Assembly (NCBI GenBank): GCA_014163555.1
Contig: JACJGO010000011.1
Span: 97,578-161,577 of the forward strand
Direction of reading: 5' to 3'
DNA from: Flavisolibacter longurius
GTDB lineage: Bacteria; Bacteroidota; Bacteroidia; Chitinophagales; Chitinophagaceae
DNA: 64,000 bases
A model generated the notes under the pieces. It had not been told where the DNA came from, did no database searches, and worked only from the letters and a program-made list of their open reading frames with translations. The position numbers were made by a program, and so were the translations under genes. Shown in pieces: positions 8,818 to 18,096 of this stretch. Position 1 is the stretch's first letter. Each line of letters opens with the position of its first letter.

Positions 8818-9567
8818 ATGTTTAAAAAAGAACGGCAGGCCTATATTCTTCGCCAGGTCAATCTGCATAATAAGGTGATCATTGCAACCCTGTGCCACGA
8901 TATGGGGGTATCGGAAGATACCGTACGGAGGGATTTGCAGGAATTGTCGGATGCCGGCAAACTGATCAAAGTGCACGGCGGCGCCCTGTCCACCGCCTTC
9001 AGCGGACTGCAATTCAACCCTGACAATGTGTATTCGCAATCGCAGAAAAAGATCATTGCGTTTAAAGCCATTAACCTGATCAAGGATCACATGTATGTGA
9101 TCACCAGCGGCGGCACCACCATCCTTGAAATGATTCACAGCCTGCCACCGAGCCTGAAAGCCACCATCATTACCGGAAGCATTCCCGTCATCAATGCCTG
9201 TATCGGTTATCCCGGAGTGGATGTGATTGTTGTGGGTGATAAGCTGTCGAAGGATTCCAAGATCACGGTGGGCTCAAATGCCATTCACCAGATCCAGGCA
9301 CTGAATGCTGACCTGTGTTTCCTTGGCATCAATGCCATAGACGTACAGCATGGGGTTACAGACAGCGACCGGGAGGTGGTGCAGGTAAAAAAAGCCATGA
9401 TCTCTTCCGCTGCCAAAGTGGTGTGCATCACCATTGCGGAAAAGCTGCAAAGCTATCAGCCCATTCAGGTTTGCGACCTAACAAAAATTCATTACCTCAT
9501 CACAGAGCTGGACCCTGGTCACCAGGATCTCCGGCCTTTTGTAGATGCCGGTATCACCGTTTTATAA
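8818..9567 (+). CDS. DeoR/GlpR-type transcription regulator
   Basis: 249 residues. The N-terminal DeoR helix-turn-helix is clear: ERQAYILRQVN at 5-15, then CHDMGVSEDTVRRDLQEL and the winged part GKLIKVHGGAL up to about residue 60. The rest is the DeoRC sensor domain of the sugar-phosphate-isomerase fold (TSGGTTILEM, FLGINAIDVQHGVT), which in this family binds a phosphorylated sugar. It lies 16 bases before the SusC gene on the same strand, so it is probably the first gene of the operon and its likely regulator. SusCD loci are more often controlled by hybrid two-component, SusR-type or sigma/anti-sigma systems. Confidence 0.85.
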   Translation: MFKKERQAYILRQVNLHNKVIIATLCHDMGVSEDTVRRDLQELSDAGKLIKVHGGALSTAFSGLQFNPDNVYSQSQKKIIAFKAINLIKDHMYVITSGGTTILEMIHSLPPSLKATIITGSIPVINACIGYPGVDVIVVGDKLSKDSKITVGSNAIHQIQALNADLCFLGINAIDVQHGVTDSDREVVQVKKAMISSAAKVVCITIAEKLQSYQPIQVCDLTKIHYLITELDPGHQDLRPFVDAGITVL

Positions 9568-9583
9568 TTTTAAAACAGAAAGT

Positions 9584-12500
9584 ATGAGAAAGTTGTTCTG
9601 CTTAGGAGTATCTCTGCTGGTTCTCTTGTTCTATGCGCCGGGATTGTCGGCCCAAACAAGAACCATAACAGGTACTGTATCATCCGCCGATGGCAAAGGT
9701 TTACAAGGTGTCACCGTTATGGTCCGGAATACTGCCCGGGCAACCGTAACCAATGAAGCCGGGTCGTACACCATCAATGCCATACCCGGCGAATCCCTTG
9801 TTTTTTCGTACGTTGGCCACCGCACCGAAACCATTGTGGTAGGCGCCAGCAACCAGATTAATGTAACCATGACACCCGGCTCGGGCAATATGGACGAAGT
9901 TGTGGTGGTGGGGTATGGAACCCAGCGCCGTGGCAACGTAACCGGTTCCGTGGTGAATGTAAATGTGGAGTCGCTGGGTAGCCGTCCGATTGCTGATGCC
10001 GGCCGTGGCCTGCAGGGTGTCGTACCGGGTCTTTCGGTTCGTATTCCTTCCGGTGAAGTAGGATCGGACCCGCTGCTGCGCATCCGGGGCTTTATCGGCT
10101 CTATTCAGGGTTCCAGTGAGCCGCTAGTGCTGGTTGACAACGTGGAAATTCCCAGCATCCAGATGATCAATCCAAACGATATCGAAACCATCTCTGTTTT
10201 GAAAGACGCTTCAGCGGCCTCTATCTATGGTGCCAAAGCGGCGTTTGGTGTGATCCTGATCACCACCAAAAAAGGTTCCCGCACCGAAGGCCTGACCCTG
10301 AATTATTCCAACAACTTCTCGTTTCAGTCACCCTTCAAGAAAATTGAGATTGCCGGTGTGGATGGTTTGCAGTACACACTGGATGCCCATAAAAACATGA
10401 AACAGGCCGGACCCGCCGGTGGTTTCTGGCGCATTGATGATGTGAGCATGGAGCGGATCCGCGAATGGCAGGCGAAATACGGAAATACCGTAAAATGGAA
10501 TGACCCGGTTTTGTATGGCCGCGACTGGTATTTTGACGGCACCGATAAATATGGTCTCCGGATTTTTGACCCCGTAGCCGCTATGGTGAAAGATTATGCT
10601 TTTAGCCAGATGCATAACATCTCAGTAAACGGCATGTCTCGAAACACAAGGTACAACGCCAGCTTTGGCTACTTGGGACAGGAAGGAATGATGAAGCCTG
10701 CTAAGTATGATGATTTTACCCGTTACACGGCTAACCTCGGCATGTCAACCAAGGTATCGGATTTGGTTACCATCCGGGCCAGCATGTTGTTTTCCGATCG
10801 AAACAAACGTTATCCCAACTCAACAAACGCCAGTGGTTTTGGGGCCGATCCCTGGTTGTACCTCTACCGCTGGAGCCGTCTTTTCCCAACCGGTGTAATG
10901 GAAGATGGCGAACAAATCCGCGATCCGTACTGGGATACCTACAATGCCCATACCGCTACTCTGGGACAGCGTTATATCAACCTGAATTTGGGAACGACGC
11001 TTGACATTACCAAAAACTGGAGCATCGTGGCCGATTATACTTTCGACACCCGCCAGGAAACTTCCGGTTCTTCCACACCGGCCATTACGGCCCGGGAGCC
11101 CTGGTACACACCGGTGGCGTGGAGAGATGCCAATGGCAACCAGGTTTATGTTGACCAGGAAGGAAAGATCACCCAAACCGGCGGCGTTGCGGGTTACAAG
11201 TTCCCAATCGTGAATTATGTAACCAAAGAGCAGAGCTATATCTACAAATCAAACCTGTCCGCCCAGCGTCATACTGTAAACGCTTATTCAACTTACAACC
11301 TGAACCTGACTTCTCAGCACAAGTTCAAGATCATGCTGGGAACAAACATTGTGGCCAACAAATGGAACAGCCAGTGGGGCCGCAAGACCAACCTGATTAA
11401 CAACGAAAATCCCCAGTACAACTTTGCCGTGGGCACCGAAACCACCGGCGGCGGTGCCAACTGGGACGGACAGGTTGGTTATTTTGGACGGATCAACTAT
11501 GCCTTCGACAACAAGTACCTGCTGGAGGGTAACCTGCGCTATGATGCCACCTCCAAATTCCCAGAACACCTGCGCTGGAGATGGTTCCCTTCCTTCTCTG
11601 CAGGATGGGTATTGTCGAACGAAAATTTCATGAGCGACATCAACCACATCGTGAGCTATGCAAAGCTCCGTGGTTCCTGGGGTTTTATTGGCGACCAGTC
11701 GGTTTCCAACGACCTCTATATCTCTTCCATGGACATTACAAAAAACTCCTGGATAAATGCAGCCGGCGAACAGTTCTTTACCATGGGTACGCCCAACCCG
11801 GTTTCTGCTGGAATTACCTGGCAGGATATCGAAACCCTGAACCTTGGTGCTGATCTGCGTTTCTTCCGTAACAAGTTTGGCGTGACGCTGGACCTGTTTG
11901 AGCGCCAGACGAAAAACATGATCATTTCAGGAAATGCCCTGCCGGCTACCTATGGCGCATCGGCCCCTCAAGGCAATTATGGTAATTTAAAAACAAGAGG
12001 TTGGGAACTGGCCCTTGATTTCCGCCATCGCTTCGGTAGTGGCCTGGGTATCAATGTCAGCGGAAACCTGTCGGATTCGTATACCGACATTACCAAAGCT
12101 GCTGACTGGAATATTCCTTATGAAAACAGGCTAATCGATAACACGTTTACCACCGGAAAACGCTATGGTGATATTTATGGTTATGTAACCGATCGCCTTT
12201 ACCAGAAAGATGATTTCGTATATGATCAGAACGGAAAAATTCTGCAGGAAACAATTGTATGGCAAGGTACCAGCAAGCGCACCAACAAACTGGCTGGCAA
12301 CAACCCGATTTACCAAACCTTCTTTGAAGACGGTAACCAAATCCTGCTGATCGGTCCTGGTGATGTGAAGTTTGTGGATGTGAACGGCGATGGCTACATC
12401 ACTCCCGGCAAGAGCACTTTCGGTGACCCCGGCGACCGTGTGGTGATCGGCAACGTACTGCCGCGTTATGAGTACGGCTTCCGCATTGCCCTCGATTACA

Positions 12501-12991
12501 AATCCTTTGACCTTGCTATCATAGGTCAGGGTGTGGGTAGACGCCATATCTGGGGAGCTGGTCAACTGGCGATTCCCGGTTTCCACGTAAAAGACGGTGC
12601 CATGCCGCAGGCATTTGCTGCTGATTACTGGAGAGAAGACCGCACCGACGCCTTCTACCCGAGAGCCTGGAACCTGAACGGCGCCAACTCCGGTTTTGTA
12701 ATGGTACCCCAAACCCGTTACCTGCTGAACATGGCCTATTTCCGGATCAAGAACATTACGGTTGGTTACAACGTACCTACCAAGATCATGGACCGCGTTC
12801 GCCTAAAGCAGGCCCGCATTTACGTATCGCTGGAAAACATGATCACGTTTGACAAGCTGCGTGGATTGCCGATCGATCCTGAAACCATTTCCGGCCATTC
12901 CATGCTCTCCGGCAATTATAACCTGGGCCGCACGGGTACCGGTACCCCTACATTCAAAATTGCTTCGGTGGGGCTGAACATTACACTGTAA
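9584..12991 (+). CDS. SusC/RagA-type TonB-dependent outer-membrane receptor
   Basis: 1135 residues from the ATG at 9584. Order: signal peptide (1 to about 23, ending LSAQ), carboxypeptidase-regulatory-like domain (ITGTVSSADGKGLQGVTV), TonB-box region MDEVVVVGYGTQRR near 100, plug domain with the SusC hallmarks (LRIRGF, VLKDASAASIYGAKAAFGVILITTKKG), then a long beta-barrel ending in IASVGLNITL. SusC proteins import oligosaccharides or peptides, capped by the partner SusD lipoprotein and powered through TonB. It sits between the DeoR gene and SusD, 12 bases from the latter. The ligand cannot be read directly; see the GHL10 gene for a hint. Confidence 0.93.
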   Translation: MRKLFCLGVSLLVLLFYAPGLSAQTRTITGTVSSADGKGLQGVTVMVRNTARATVTNEAGSYTINAIPGESLVFSYVGHRTETIVVGASNQINVTMTPGSGNMDEVVVVGYGTQRRGNVTGSVVNVNVESLGSRPIADAGRGLQGVVPGLSVRIPSGEVGSDPLLRIRGFIGSIQGSSEPLVLVDNVEIPSIQMINPNDIETISVLKDASAASIYGAKAAFGVILITTKKGSRTEGLTLNYSNNFSFQSPFKKIEIAGVDGLQYTLDAHKNMKQAGPAGGFWRIDDVSMERIREWQAKYGNTVKWNDPVLYGRDWYFDGTDKYGLRIFDPVAAMVKDYAFSQMHNISVNGMSRNTRYNASFGYLGQEGMMKPAKYDDFTRYTANLGMSTKVSDLVTIRASMLFSDRNKRYPNSTNASGFGADPWLYLYRWSRLFPTGVMEDGEQIRDPYWDTYNAHTATLGQRYINLNLGTTLDITKNWSIVADYTFDTRQETSGSSTPAITAREPWYTPVAWRDANGNQVYVDQEGKITQTGGVAGYKFPIVNYVTKEQSYIYKSNLSAQRHTVNAYSTYNLNLTSQHKFKIMLGTNIVANKWNSQWGRKTNLINNENPQYNFAVGTETTGGGANWDGQVGYFGRINYAFDNKYLLEGNLRYDATSKFPEHLRWRWFPSFSAGWVLSNENFMSDINHIVSYAKLRGSWGFIGDQSVSNDLYISSMDITKNSWINAAGEQFFTMGTPNPVSAGITWQDIETLNLGADLRFFRNKFGVTLDLFERQTKNMIISGNALPATYGASAPQGNYGNLKTRGWELALDFRHRFGSGLGINVSGNLSDSYTDITKAADWNIPYENRLIDNTFTTGKRYGDIYGYVTDRLYQKDDFVYDQNGKILQETIVWQGTSKRTNKLAGNNPIYQTFFEDGNQILLIGPGDVKFVDVNGDGYITPGKSTFGDPGDRVVIGNVLPRYEYGFRIALDYKSFDLAIIGQGVGRRHIWGAGQLAIPGFHVKDGAMPQAFAADYWREDRTDAFYPRAWNLNGANSGFVMVPQTRYLLNMAYFRIKNITVGYNVPTKIMDRVRLKQARIYVSLENMITFDKLRGLPIDPETISGHSMLSGNYNLGRTGTGTPTFKIASVGLNITL

Positions 12992-13003
12992 TCCTTAATA
13001 AAA

Positions 13004-14818
13004 ATGAACATGAAATATATATTATCCTTTTTTATCGCCTGCATGGCCCTGTCCTTTTCCGGCTGTAAAAAGATCCTGGACAGGCCGCCACTGACAGACC
13101 TGAACGATGAAAACGCCTGGACAAGCGAGGTCAATGTTCGGCTGTATGCCAATAAATATTATCCTTCATTCTTCACCGGCTACGGCTCCGGTTTTGATTA
13201 TACCGGTGCTGCGCTGATGGGCTACCAGTTCAGTGATGATGTTTTCCTGATGGGCAACCAGGGCAACTTTACCCGTGCCCTGCCAAACAGCAGTATCTGG
13301 AGCATGACGCAGATCCGTTCCATCAATATTATGCTCGACAGGATTGAAACCAGGATGAAGGGCATTTTATCAACAGAAGCCTATAATCATTGGACGGGCA
13401 TTGGCCGCTTTTTCAGAGGAATGGAATACGCTGAACTGGCTACCCGCTTTGGCAATGTTCCTTATTACGACCACGTGGTAAGTGACCTGGACCTGGATGA
13501 TCTGTACAAACCGCGTACACCCCGCAACGAGGTAATGGATGCTGTATTTGAAGATTTGAAATATGCCATGGAGAATGTACGGTTGTCGGATGGCGACCAG
13601 TACGTAAACCGATATGTTGTAGCCGGCTTTGTATCACGGGCGGCTTTGCAGGAAGGCTCCTGGCAGAAGTATTATTACAACAATAACGAGCGGGCCACCA
13701 AGTTTTTTCAACTGGCCGAACAAGCCGCCAACATGGTAATCACCAGTGGCCGGTACGACATTGTAACGGACTTCCGTACTCTGTTTACGTCCAACACGCT
13801 GGCGGGTAACAAGGATGTTGTTTTCTACCGTCACTATGATGCGGGTGTGAATGTTTTACATGCTATCGCTACCAACAATAACCTTTCCGAGTCTATTGCC
13901 TTTGGTCCGACCACAGACCTGATCAAATCTTTTATTGCTGTGGATGGTAATGCGTGGCAAAATTCTGCTGAGCCCAATGCCAGTGACTTTAGCCTGTCGA
14001 ACATGATCAAGACCAGGGACTCCCGCCTGGAGGCTTCGTTTTACGACAAGCCCATTAACCGCAACAGGGCTTCTTACTGGTATATCAATAAATTCCTACC
14101 CCGGAGTGTTGCGGCAGCCTTTGATGCCGGTGTAGCGCCGCCAGCAGAATTTACCAGCAATAAGAACCAAACCGATTACCCCGTTTTCCGTTATGCGGAA
14201 GCCCTGCTGAACTGGATCGAGGCCAAGGCCGAACTGTCCACCATTGGCGGCGGTGCCGTAACCCAGTCTGACCTGGATCTGTCGGTTAACAAAATCCGGA
14301 ACCGGCCCCTTGCCCCGGAAGCCGTTGCTAAAGGCGTGAAAAAAACAGCCCCGCTGACCCTGGCTGATATGCCGGATGATCCGGAACGCGACCCCAGCGT
14401 ACCGGCCCTGTTGTGGGAGATCCGGAGAGAGCGCCGGATGGAATTTGCGTTTGAGTATGGCCGCTATGAAGACCTGAAGCGCTGGAAAAAACTGGACTAC
14501 ATGGATACGGAAACCAACAAGGAATTGTTGTCAGGCGGATGGGTGAACTTTCCCACCGAACTGCCTGGTGAACTGACCGCTGCCAAAATAGGCCAGCTGT
14601 CTGTTGTTAATGCCAATGGTACCATTGTTACGTACGACGGTACCAACGGTGCGCAGATGAGAGGATTCTTTCGCAGCCCCAACACCAACGGTCGCCTGCC
14701 GTTCCTGAACATTCCTAACGTTAATCCGTACCTGTCACCGGTGGGAAGAGTACAGATGGATGATTACCGGAACCGTGGTTATGTGCTGGAGCAAACCGAA
14801 GGCTGGCCGCAGCAGTAA
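13004..14818 (+). CDS. SusD/RagB-type nutrient-binding lipoprotein
   Basis: 604 residues with lipoprotein signal (ALSFSGC, cysteine 21) followed by KKILDRPPLTDLND, typical of SusD. The helical TPR-like core and the C-terminal SusD signature are present (PVFRYAEALLNWIEAKAEL, then WEIRRERRMEFAFEYGRYEDLKRW). It ends with the usual segment of ordered loops (NPYLSPVGRVQMDDY). It forms the surface lid of the SusC transporter. The start is the ATG at 13004; a second in-frame ATG 6 bases later is equally possible. Confidence 0.93.
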   Translation: MNMKYILSFFIACMALSFSGCKKILDRPPLTDLNDENAWTSEVNVRLYANKYYPSFFTGYGSGFDYTGAALMGYQFSDDVFLMGNQGNFTRALPNSSIWSMTQIRSINIMLDRIETRMKGILSTEAYNHWTGIGRFFRGMEYAELATRFGNVPYYDHVVSDLDLDDLYKPRTPRNEVMDAVFEDLKYAMENVRLSDGDQYVNRYVVAGFVSRAALQEGSWQKYYYNNNERATKFFQLAEQAANMVITSGRYDIVTDFRTLFTSNTLAGNKDVVFYRHYDAGVNVLHAIATNNNLSESIAFGPTTDLIKSFIAVDGNAWQNSAEPNASDFSLSNMIKTRDSRLEASFYDKPINRNRASYWYINKFLPRSVAAAFDAGVAPPAEFTSNKNQTDYPVFRYAEALLNWIEAKAELSTIGGGAVTQSDLDLSVNKIRNRPLAPEAVAKGVKKTAPLTLADMPDDPERDPSVPALLWEIRRERRMEFAFEYGRYEDLKRWKKLDYMDTETNKELLSGGWVNFPTELPGELTAAKIGQLSVVNANGTIVTYDGTNGAQMRGFFRSPNTNGRLPFLNIPNVNPYLSPVGRVQMDDYRNRGYVLEQTEGWPQQ

Positions 14819-14857
14819 GGCAGATCAATTCATTTACAAAAGAGAAAACTGTAAAAA

Positions 14858-16276
14858 ATGGTAAACTTTATAAAGCGATACTGGATCATGGTAGCAGCCG
14901 TGATGGCCGTATTCATCTCATCGTGTAAAAAGGACTTCCCCAGCAACGTGGAATCGGCGGATGAAGTCGTCTTAAAATCAATACGCATCACCAATGCAGG
15001 TGCCAATGGCAATACCGTGGTAACCGGTGTGATTGATGAAAACAAAAAAACAATTTCCTTTCCACGTCTGGATACGCTGACTGATTTTAGCAAGATCCGC
15101 TTTGAAGGCGAATTGTCGAATGGAGCCTCTTTCGATCAGCCTACTTATGCTTTTGAATTTGCCGATGGCGAATCGGTAAAAACACAGGTGATAAAAATTG
15201 TGAACAACAAACGGTTCCGTGAGTACCTGGTAACACTGCGTTTACTGATCCCGGTGTATGGTGCCGATTTCGGGAAGCCTACCATCTCTGACTATACCAA
15301 CAATGCCCTGGGCAATCCGGTGTATCCAACCTTTGTTTCGCTTAATACCCGGGGAACGGGTTTTGATGGCGAGCATGTGTTGATCGTTACACGACATGCG
15401 ATGGGTTCGCACCTCTTAAAAGTGAGCGACCTGAAACAAAACGTTTCCACACCGATTCCTCTTAACCTGACGGGAGTTTCCGGTGGTACATTCCCGGTGA
15501 ATGTGGGCGCCCAGGTAAACGGGCATACCTACATTGCCAACTTATCGGGCAACACATCAGCCTCGCCATTAAAAATTTACCATTGGACAAACCCTTCCGC
15601 AGCACCTGAATTAATTGCCAACTTTGGCCCTGTTGCAGGTGCCGGTTCCCGTCATGGCGATAATATGTCGGTTAACCTGGATGCAAACGGAAACGGGTTT
15701 ATGTATTTTGGCGACAATGCTGTTAGCAAGATCATGCGCCTTACCGTTACCAATTACACTACCATCTCCGATCCCACAGTGTTGACCAATGCCACCGGCT
15801 CAAGCCTGGCTATGTCGTTTAACCGCGTAGGCAATACAAGCGATTACATTTATACCGGCTTTGATGCACCGATTCGCGTAGCCAACGAATCCGCTGTTAT
15901 TTCGTATTCACTGAGTAATACGGCTGTGCCTATTCGTGGTGCAGATGCACGGGTGATCACCTTCAACGGTGAACGCTACCTGATTATGACAACTGCTGCC
16001 CGCAGCGGATCGGATGCTGTGGTATTGTATGTGTATGACATTACCAAAGGTGACAATACGGTGGATGCCCTGAAGCTGTTTAACGAAAGAGCTGACAAGT
16101 CTCCTGTTTACCAGTATTCGCTCCTGGGTCCTGTAAATACAGCTCCGGGTACGCAAACCGGCTGGCATATTACCAAAGATGCGGAAGGCAAAGATGATAA
16201 ACTCACCTTGTACACCGCTTCGGCCGATGCCGGCTTTGTGCTGATCGAATTCCCGAAGAAAACCCTGACAGATTAG
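14858..16276 (+). CDS. Surface lipoprotein of the SusCD locus (DUF4623-like)
   Basis: 472 residues with a lipoprotein signal: hydrophobic 8-21 and SSC with cysteine 23, then KKDFPS. Residues ~35-130 look like an Ig-like domain (KSIRITNAGANGNTV, IVNNKRFREYLVTLRL). The rest is repetitive beta with GHTYIANLSGN, PLKIYHWTNPSAAPELI and GNGFMYFGDNAVSKIMRL, suggesting a propeller. From memory this resembles DUF4623/DUF5018-type proteins beside SusCD pairs, and I hold that name loosely. It probably binds glycan at the cell surface. It lies 39 bases after SusD and is followed by a terminator. Confidence 0.7.
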   Translation: MVNFIKRYWIMVAAVMAVFISSCKKDFPSNVESADEVVLKSIRITNAGANGNTVVTGVIDENKKTISFPRLDTLTDFSKIRFEGELSNGASFDQPTYAFEFADGESVKTQVIKIVNNKRFREYLVTLRLLIPVYGADFGKPTISDYTNNALGNPVYPTFVSLNTRGTGFDGEHVLIVTRHAMGSHLLKVSDLKQNVSTPIPLNLTGVSGGTFPVNVGAQVNGHTYIANLSGNTSASPLKIYHWTNPSAAPELIANFGPVAGAGSRHGDNMSVNLDANGNGFMYFGDNAVSKIMRLTVTNYTTISDPTVLTNATGSSLAMSFNRVGNTSDYIYTGFDAPIRVANESAVISYSLSNTAVPIRGADARVITFNGERYLIMTTAARSGSDAVVLYVYDITKGDNTVDALKLFNERADKSPVYQYSLLGPVNTAPGTQTGWHITKDAEGKDDKLTLYTASADAGFVLIEFPKKTLTD

Positions 16277-16282
16277 TGATAG

Positions 16283-16317
16283 AAACCCGTGCAGCAAAAA
16301 TCCTGCACGGGTTTTTT
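16283..16317 (+). terminator. Terminator inside the SusCD locus
   Basis: A perfect 12-bp stem (16283-16294 with 16303-16314), an 8-base loop and a T6 run. It separates deoR-susC-susD-lipoprotein from the hydrolase gene 33 bases downstream, so the hydrolase is either read through at a reduced level or has its own promoter. Confidence 0.85.
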
Positions 16318-16349
16318 GTTCCCTGCCGTATGCTTTCTTAAAGAGATTG

Positions 16350-17804
16350 ATGATGACAATGAAAATGATTCGCTACAGTTTGGCTGTTCTCCTGTTCTTT
16401 TCGCTCAATGCCTGCCGAAAAGACGATGCTCCTCCCCCACCAACACCGCCGCCCGTCGGCACGGATGAACCCATCTATCCCAAAAAAGAAATGCGGGCCG
16501 TTTGGATGGCTACCGTTTTTGGGCTCGACTGGCCGGAGGGAAAGTATACAGTGGCTGCGCAAAAAAAGCATTACACCGACTACCTGGATAAGTTCAAAGA
16601 ATTGAACATAAATGCGGTGTTTGTACAGATTAAGGGTATGGGCGATGCATTCTACAATTCGCCTTACGAACCCTGGAGTGCTGCCATCACCGGAACACGG
16701 GGTACCGATCCCGGTTATGATGTGCTGAAATTTATGATTGATGAAGCGCATACCCGTGGCATGGAGTTTCATGCCTGGATGAACCCGTACCGCATTGCTA
16801 CCCGGACGGCTGTTACCACCTCTTACCCGGCGCTGCACGCTTCGGTGAACGCCGACTGGGTGGTGAGCCATGAAAAAATCCAGATCTACAATCCTGCCCT
16901 TCCGGAAGTGCGGCAACGCCTGGCGGATATTGTGAAGGATGTGATCACGAAGTATGATGTTGATGGCATTCATTTCGACGATTATTTTTATCCGGATCCT
17001 TCGTCTGCCGGGCAAATGGTATCGGATGATGCCGATTACCAGAAATACGGCGCCGGCACTGCCACCAAAGAAGATTTCAGGCGGTCGAATGTTGACAAAG
17101 CCATCAAAGGGGTATACGATGTGATTGTAGCCACCAAACCCCAGGTAGTGTTTTCAGTTTCGCCGGCACCCGACCCGGATTATAACTTCAAAACACTTTT
17201 TGCTGATGTCAGAAAATGGAACGAGCAGGGTTGGCTGGACGTGGTGATTCCGCAGTTGTACCAGGAGATTGGAAACCGTTTCAACGATTTCCAGACAAGG
17301 CTGAACTGGTGGTCGCAATACAATTACAAAGCGGCCCTGATGGTAGGTCATGGTTATTACAAATTTGGCGACGGCACCTCTCCGGCTGCCTTTCAATCGA
17401 CGCTTGAACTGGAGAAACAGTTTGAGATGACCCGCCGTAACCAAAAAGTAGTAGGCAATCTTTTATACAGCGCCAAGTACATCCCGCTGAACAAAATTGG
17501 AATCACCAACAAGCTCGCCGACATCTTCAAGGCGCCGGCAGTGATCCCGTTTTTAGGCCGTAGCGTTGCACCCGCTCCGGCTGCAGCTACCAACGTAAGC
17601 ATCTCTGGCAATACGCTGAAGTGGAACACAACCGGAAATGTTCGGTCGGTAGTGTATTATTTTGCTGATCTGAAAAAAGAAGGTGTGGTGCTCGCGGTTA
17701 CCACGGGCAATGAACTGCCGGTTACAGCGGCCGGGCATTACAGCGTTTCAACGATCAATGTCGATAACCTGGAAAGCAAGCCATCGGCAGTTATCAAGAA
17801 GTAG
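16350..17804 (+). CDS. GHL10-type (family 10-like, DUF187) glycoside hydrolase lipoprotein
   Basis: About 484 residues from the ATG at 16350 (16353 and 16359 also possible). The lipoprotein signal ends LFFSLNAC (cysteine ~22), then a short Pro-rich linker. The catalytic domain begins with MRAVWMATVFGLDWPEG, the family signature, and contains FVQIKGMGDAFYNSPYEPWS, FHAWMNPYRI, DVDGIHFDDYFYPDP and FSVSPAPDP; acidic residues in HFDDYF are candidates for catalysis. The C-terminal ~90 residues form an Fn3-like domain. E. coli DigH (YddW), a relative, cleaves peptide-free peptidoglycan strands, so a peptidoglycan-like glycan is a reasonable guess for this locus. Confidence 0.85.
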   Translation: MMTMKMIRYSLAVLLFFSLNACRKDDAPPPPTPPPVGTDEPIYPKKEMRAVWMATVFGLDWPEGKYTVAAQKKHYTDYLDKFKELNINAVFVQIKGMGDAFYNSPYEPWSAAITGTRGTDPGYDVLKFMIDEAHTRGMEFHAWMNPYRIATRTAVTTSYPALHASVNADWVVSHEKIQIYNPALPEVRQRLADIVKDVITKYDVDGIHFDDYFYPDPSSAGQMVSDDADYQKYGAGTATKEDFRRSNVDKAIKGVYDVIVATKPQVVFSVSPAPDPDYNFKTLFADVRKWNEQGWLDVVIPQLYQEIGNRFNDFQTRLNWWSQYNYKAALMVGHGYYKFGDGTSPAAFQSTLELEKQFEMTRRNQKVVGNLLYSAKYIPLNKIGITNKLADIFKAPAVIPFLGRSVAPAPAAATNVSISGNTLKWNTTGNVRSVVYYFADLKKEGVVLAVTTGNELPVTAAGHYSVSTINVDNLESKPSAVIKK

Positions 17805-17830
17805 CAGTCTACAATAAACGTAAACACTTT

Positions 17831-17860
17831 AAACCTGCAGGGCCGCCTTGCAGGTTTTTT
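17831..17860 (+). terminator. Terminator of the GHL10 gene
   Basis: A 9-bp stem AAACCTGCA (17831-17839) with TGCAGGTTT (17849-17857), followed by further T residues. It lies 27 bases after the stop codon. Confidence 0.8.
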
Positions 17861-18041
17861 ATTTGCCGAGAAGCCGGTAGGACAGAAAGGTATTTTGAAT
17901 GTAGTCAGCTGGCCTATATCAACGATCTATGTTTTGTCCTGCGTATTTTCCATTGTAAATGATCTTACGACAAATCCGGGCAAAAGAGTAAGGATGGCAC
18001 TCCATTGAAAAACAGATCACACAGATTTTCCTCACCTCTTT

Positions 18042-18078
18042 ATCAAAAACAAAAATGCCGGTTGTACACCGGCATTTT
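18042..18078 (-). terminator. Terminator of the ruvA-sprA transcript
   Basis: An 11-bp perfect stem (18052-18062 with 18068-18078) with a 5-base loop, followed on the minus strand by a T-rich tail (18051 down to 18042). It lies about 20 bases past the sprA stop. Confidence 0.85.
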
Positions 18079-18096
18079 CGAACTATTTATTACTTG

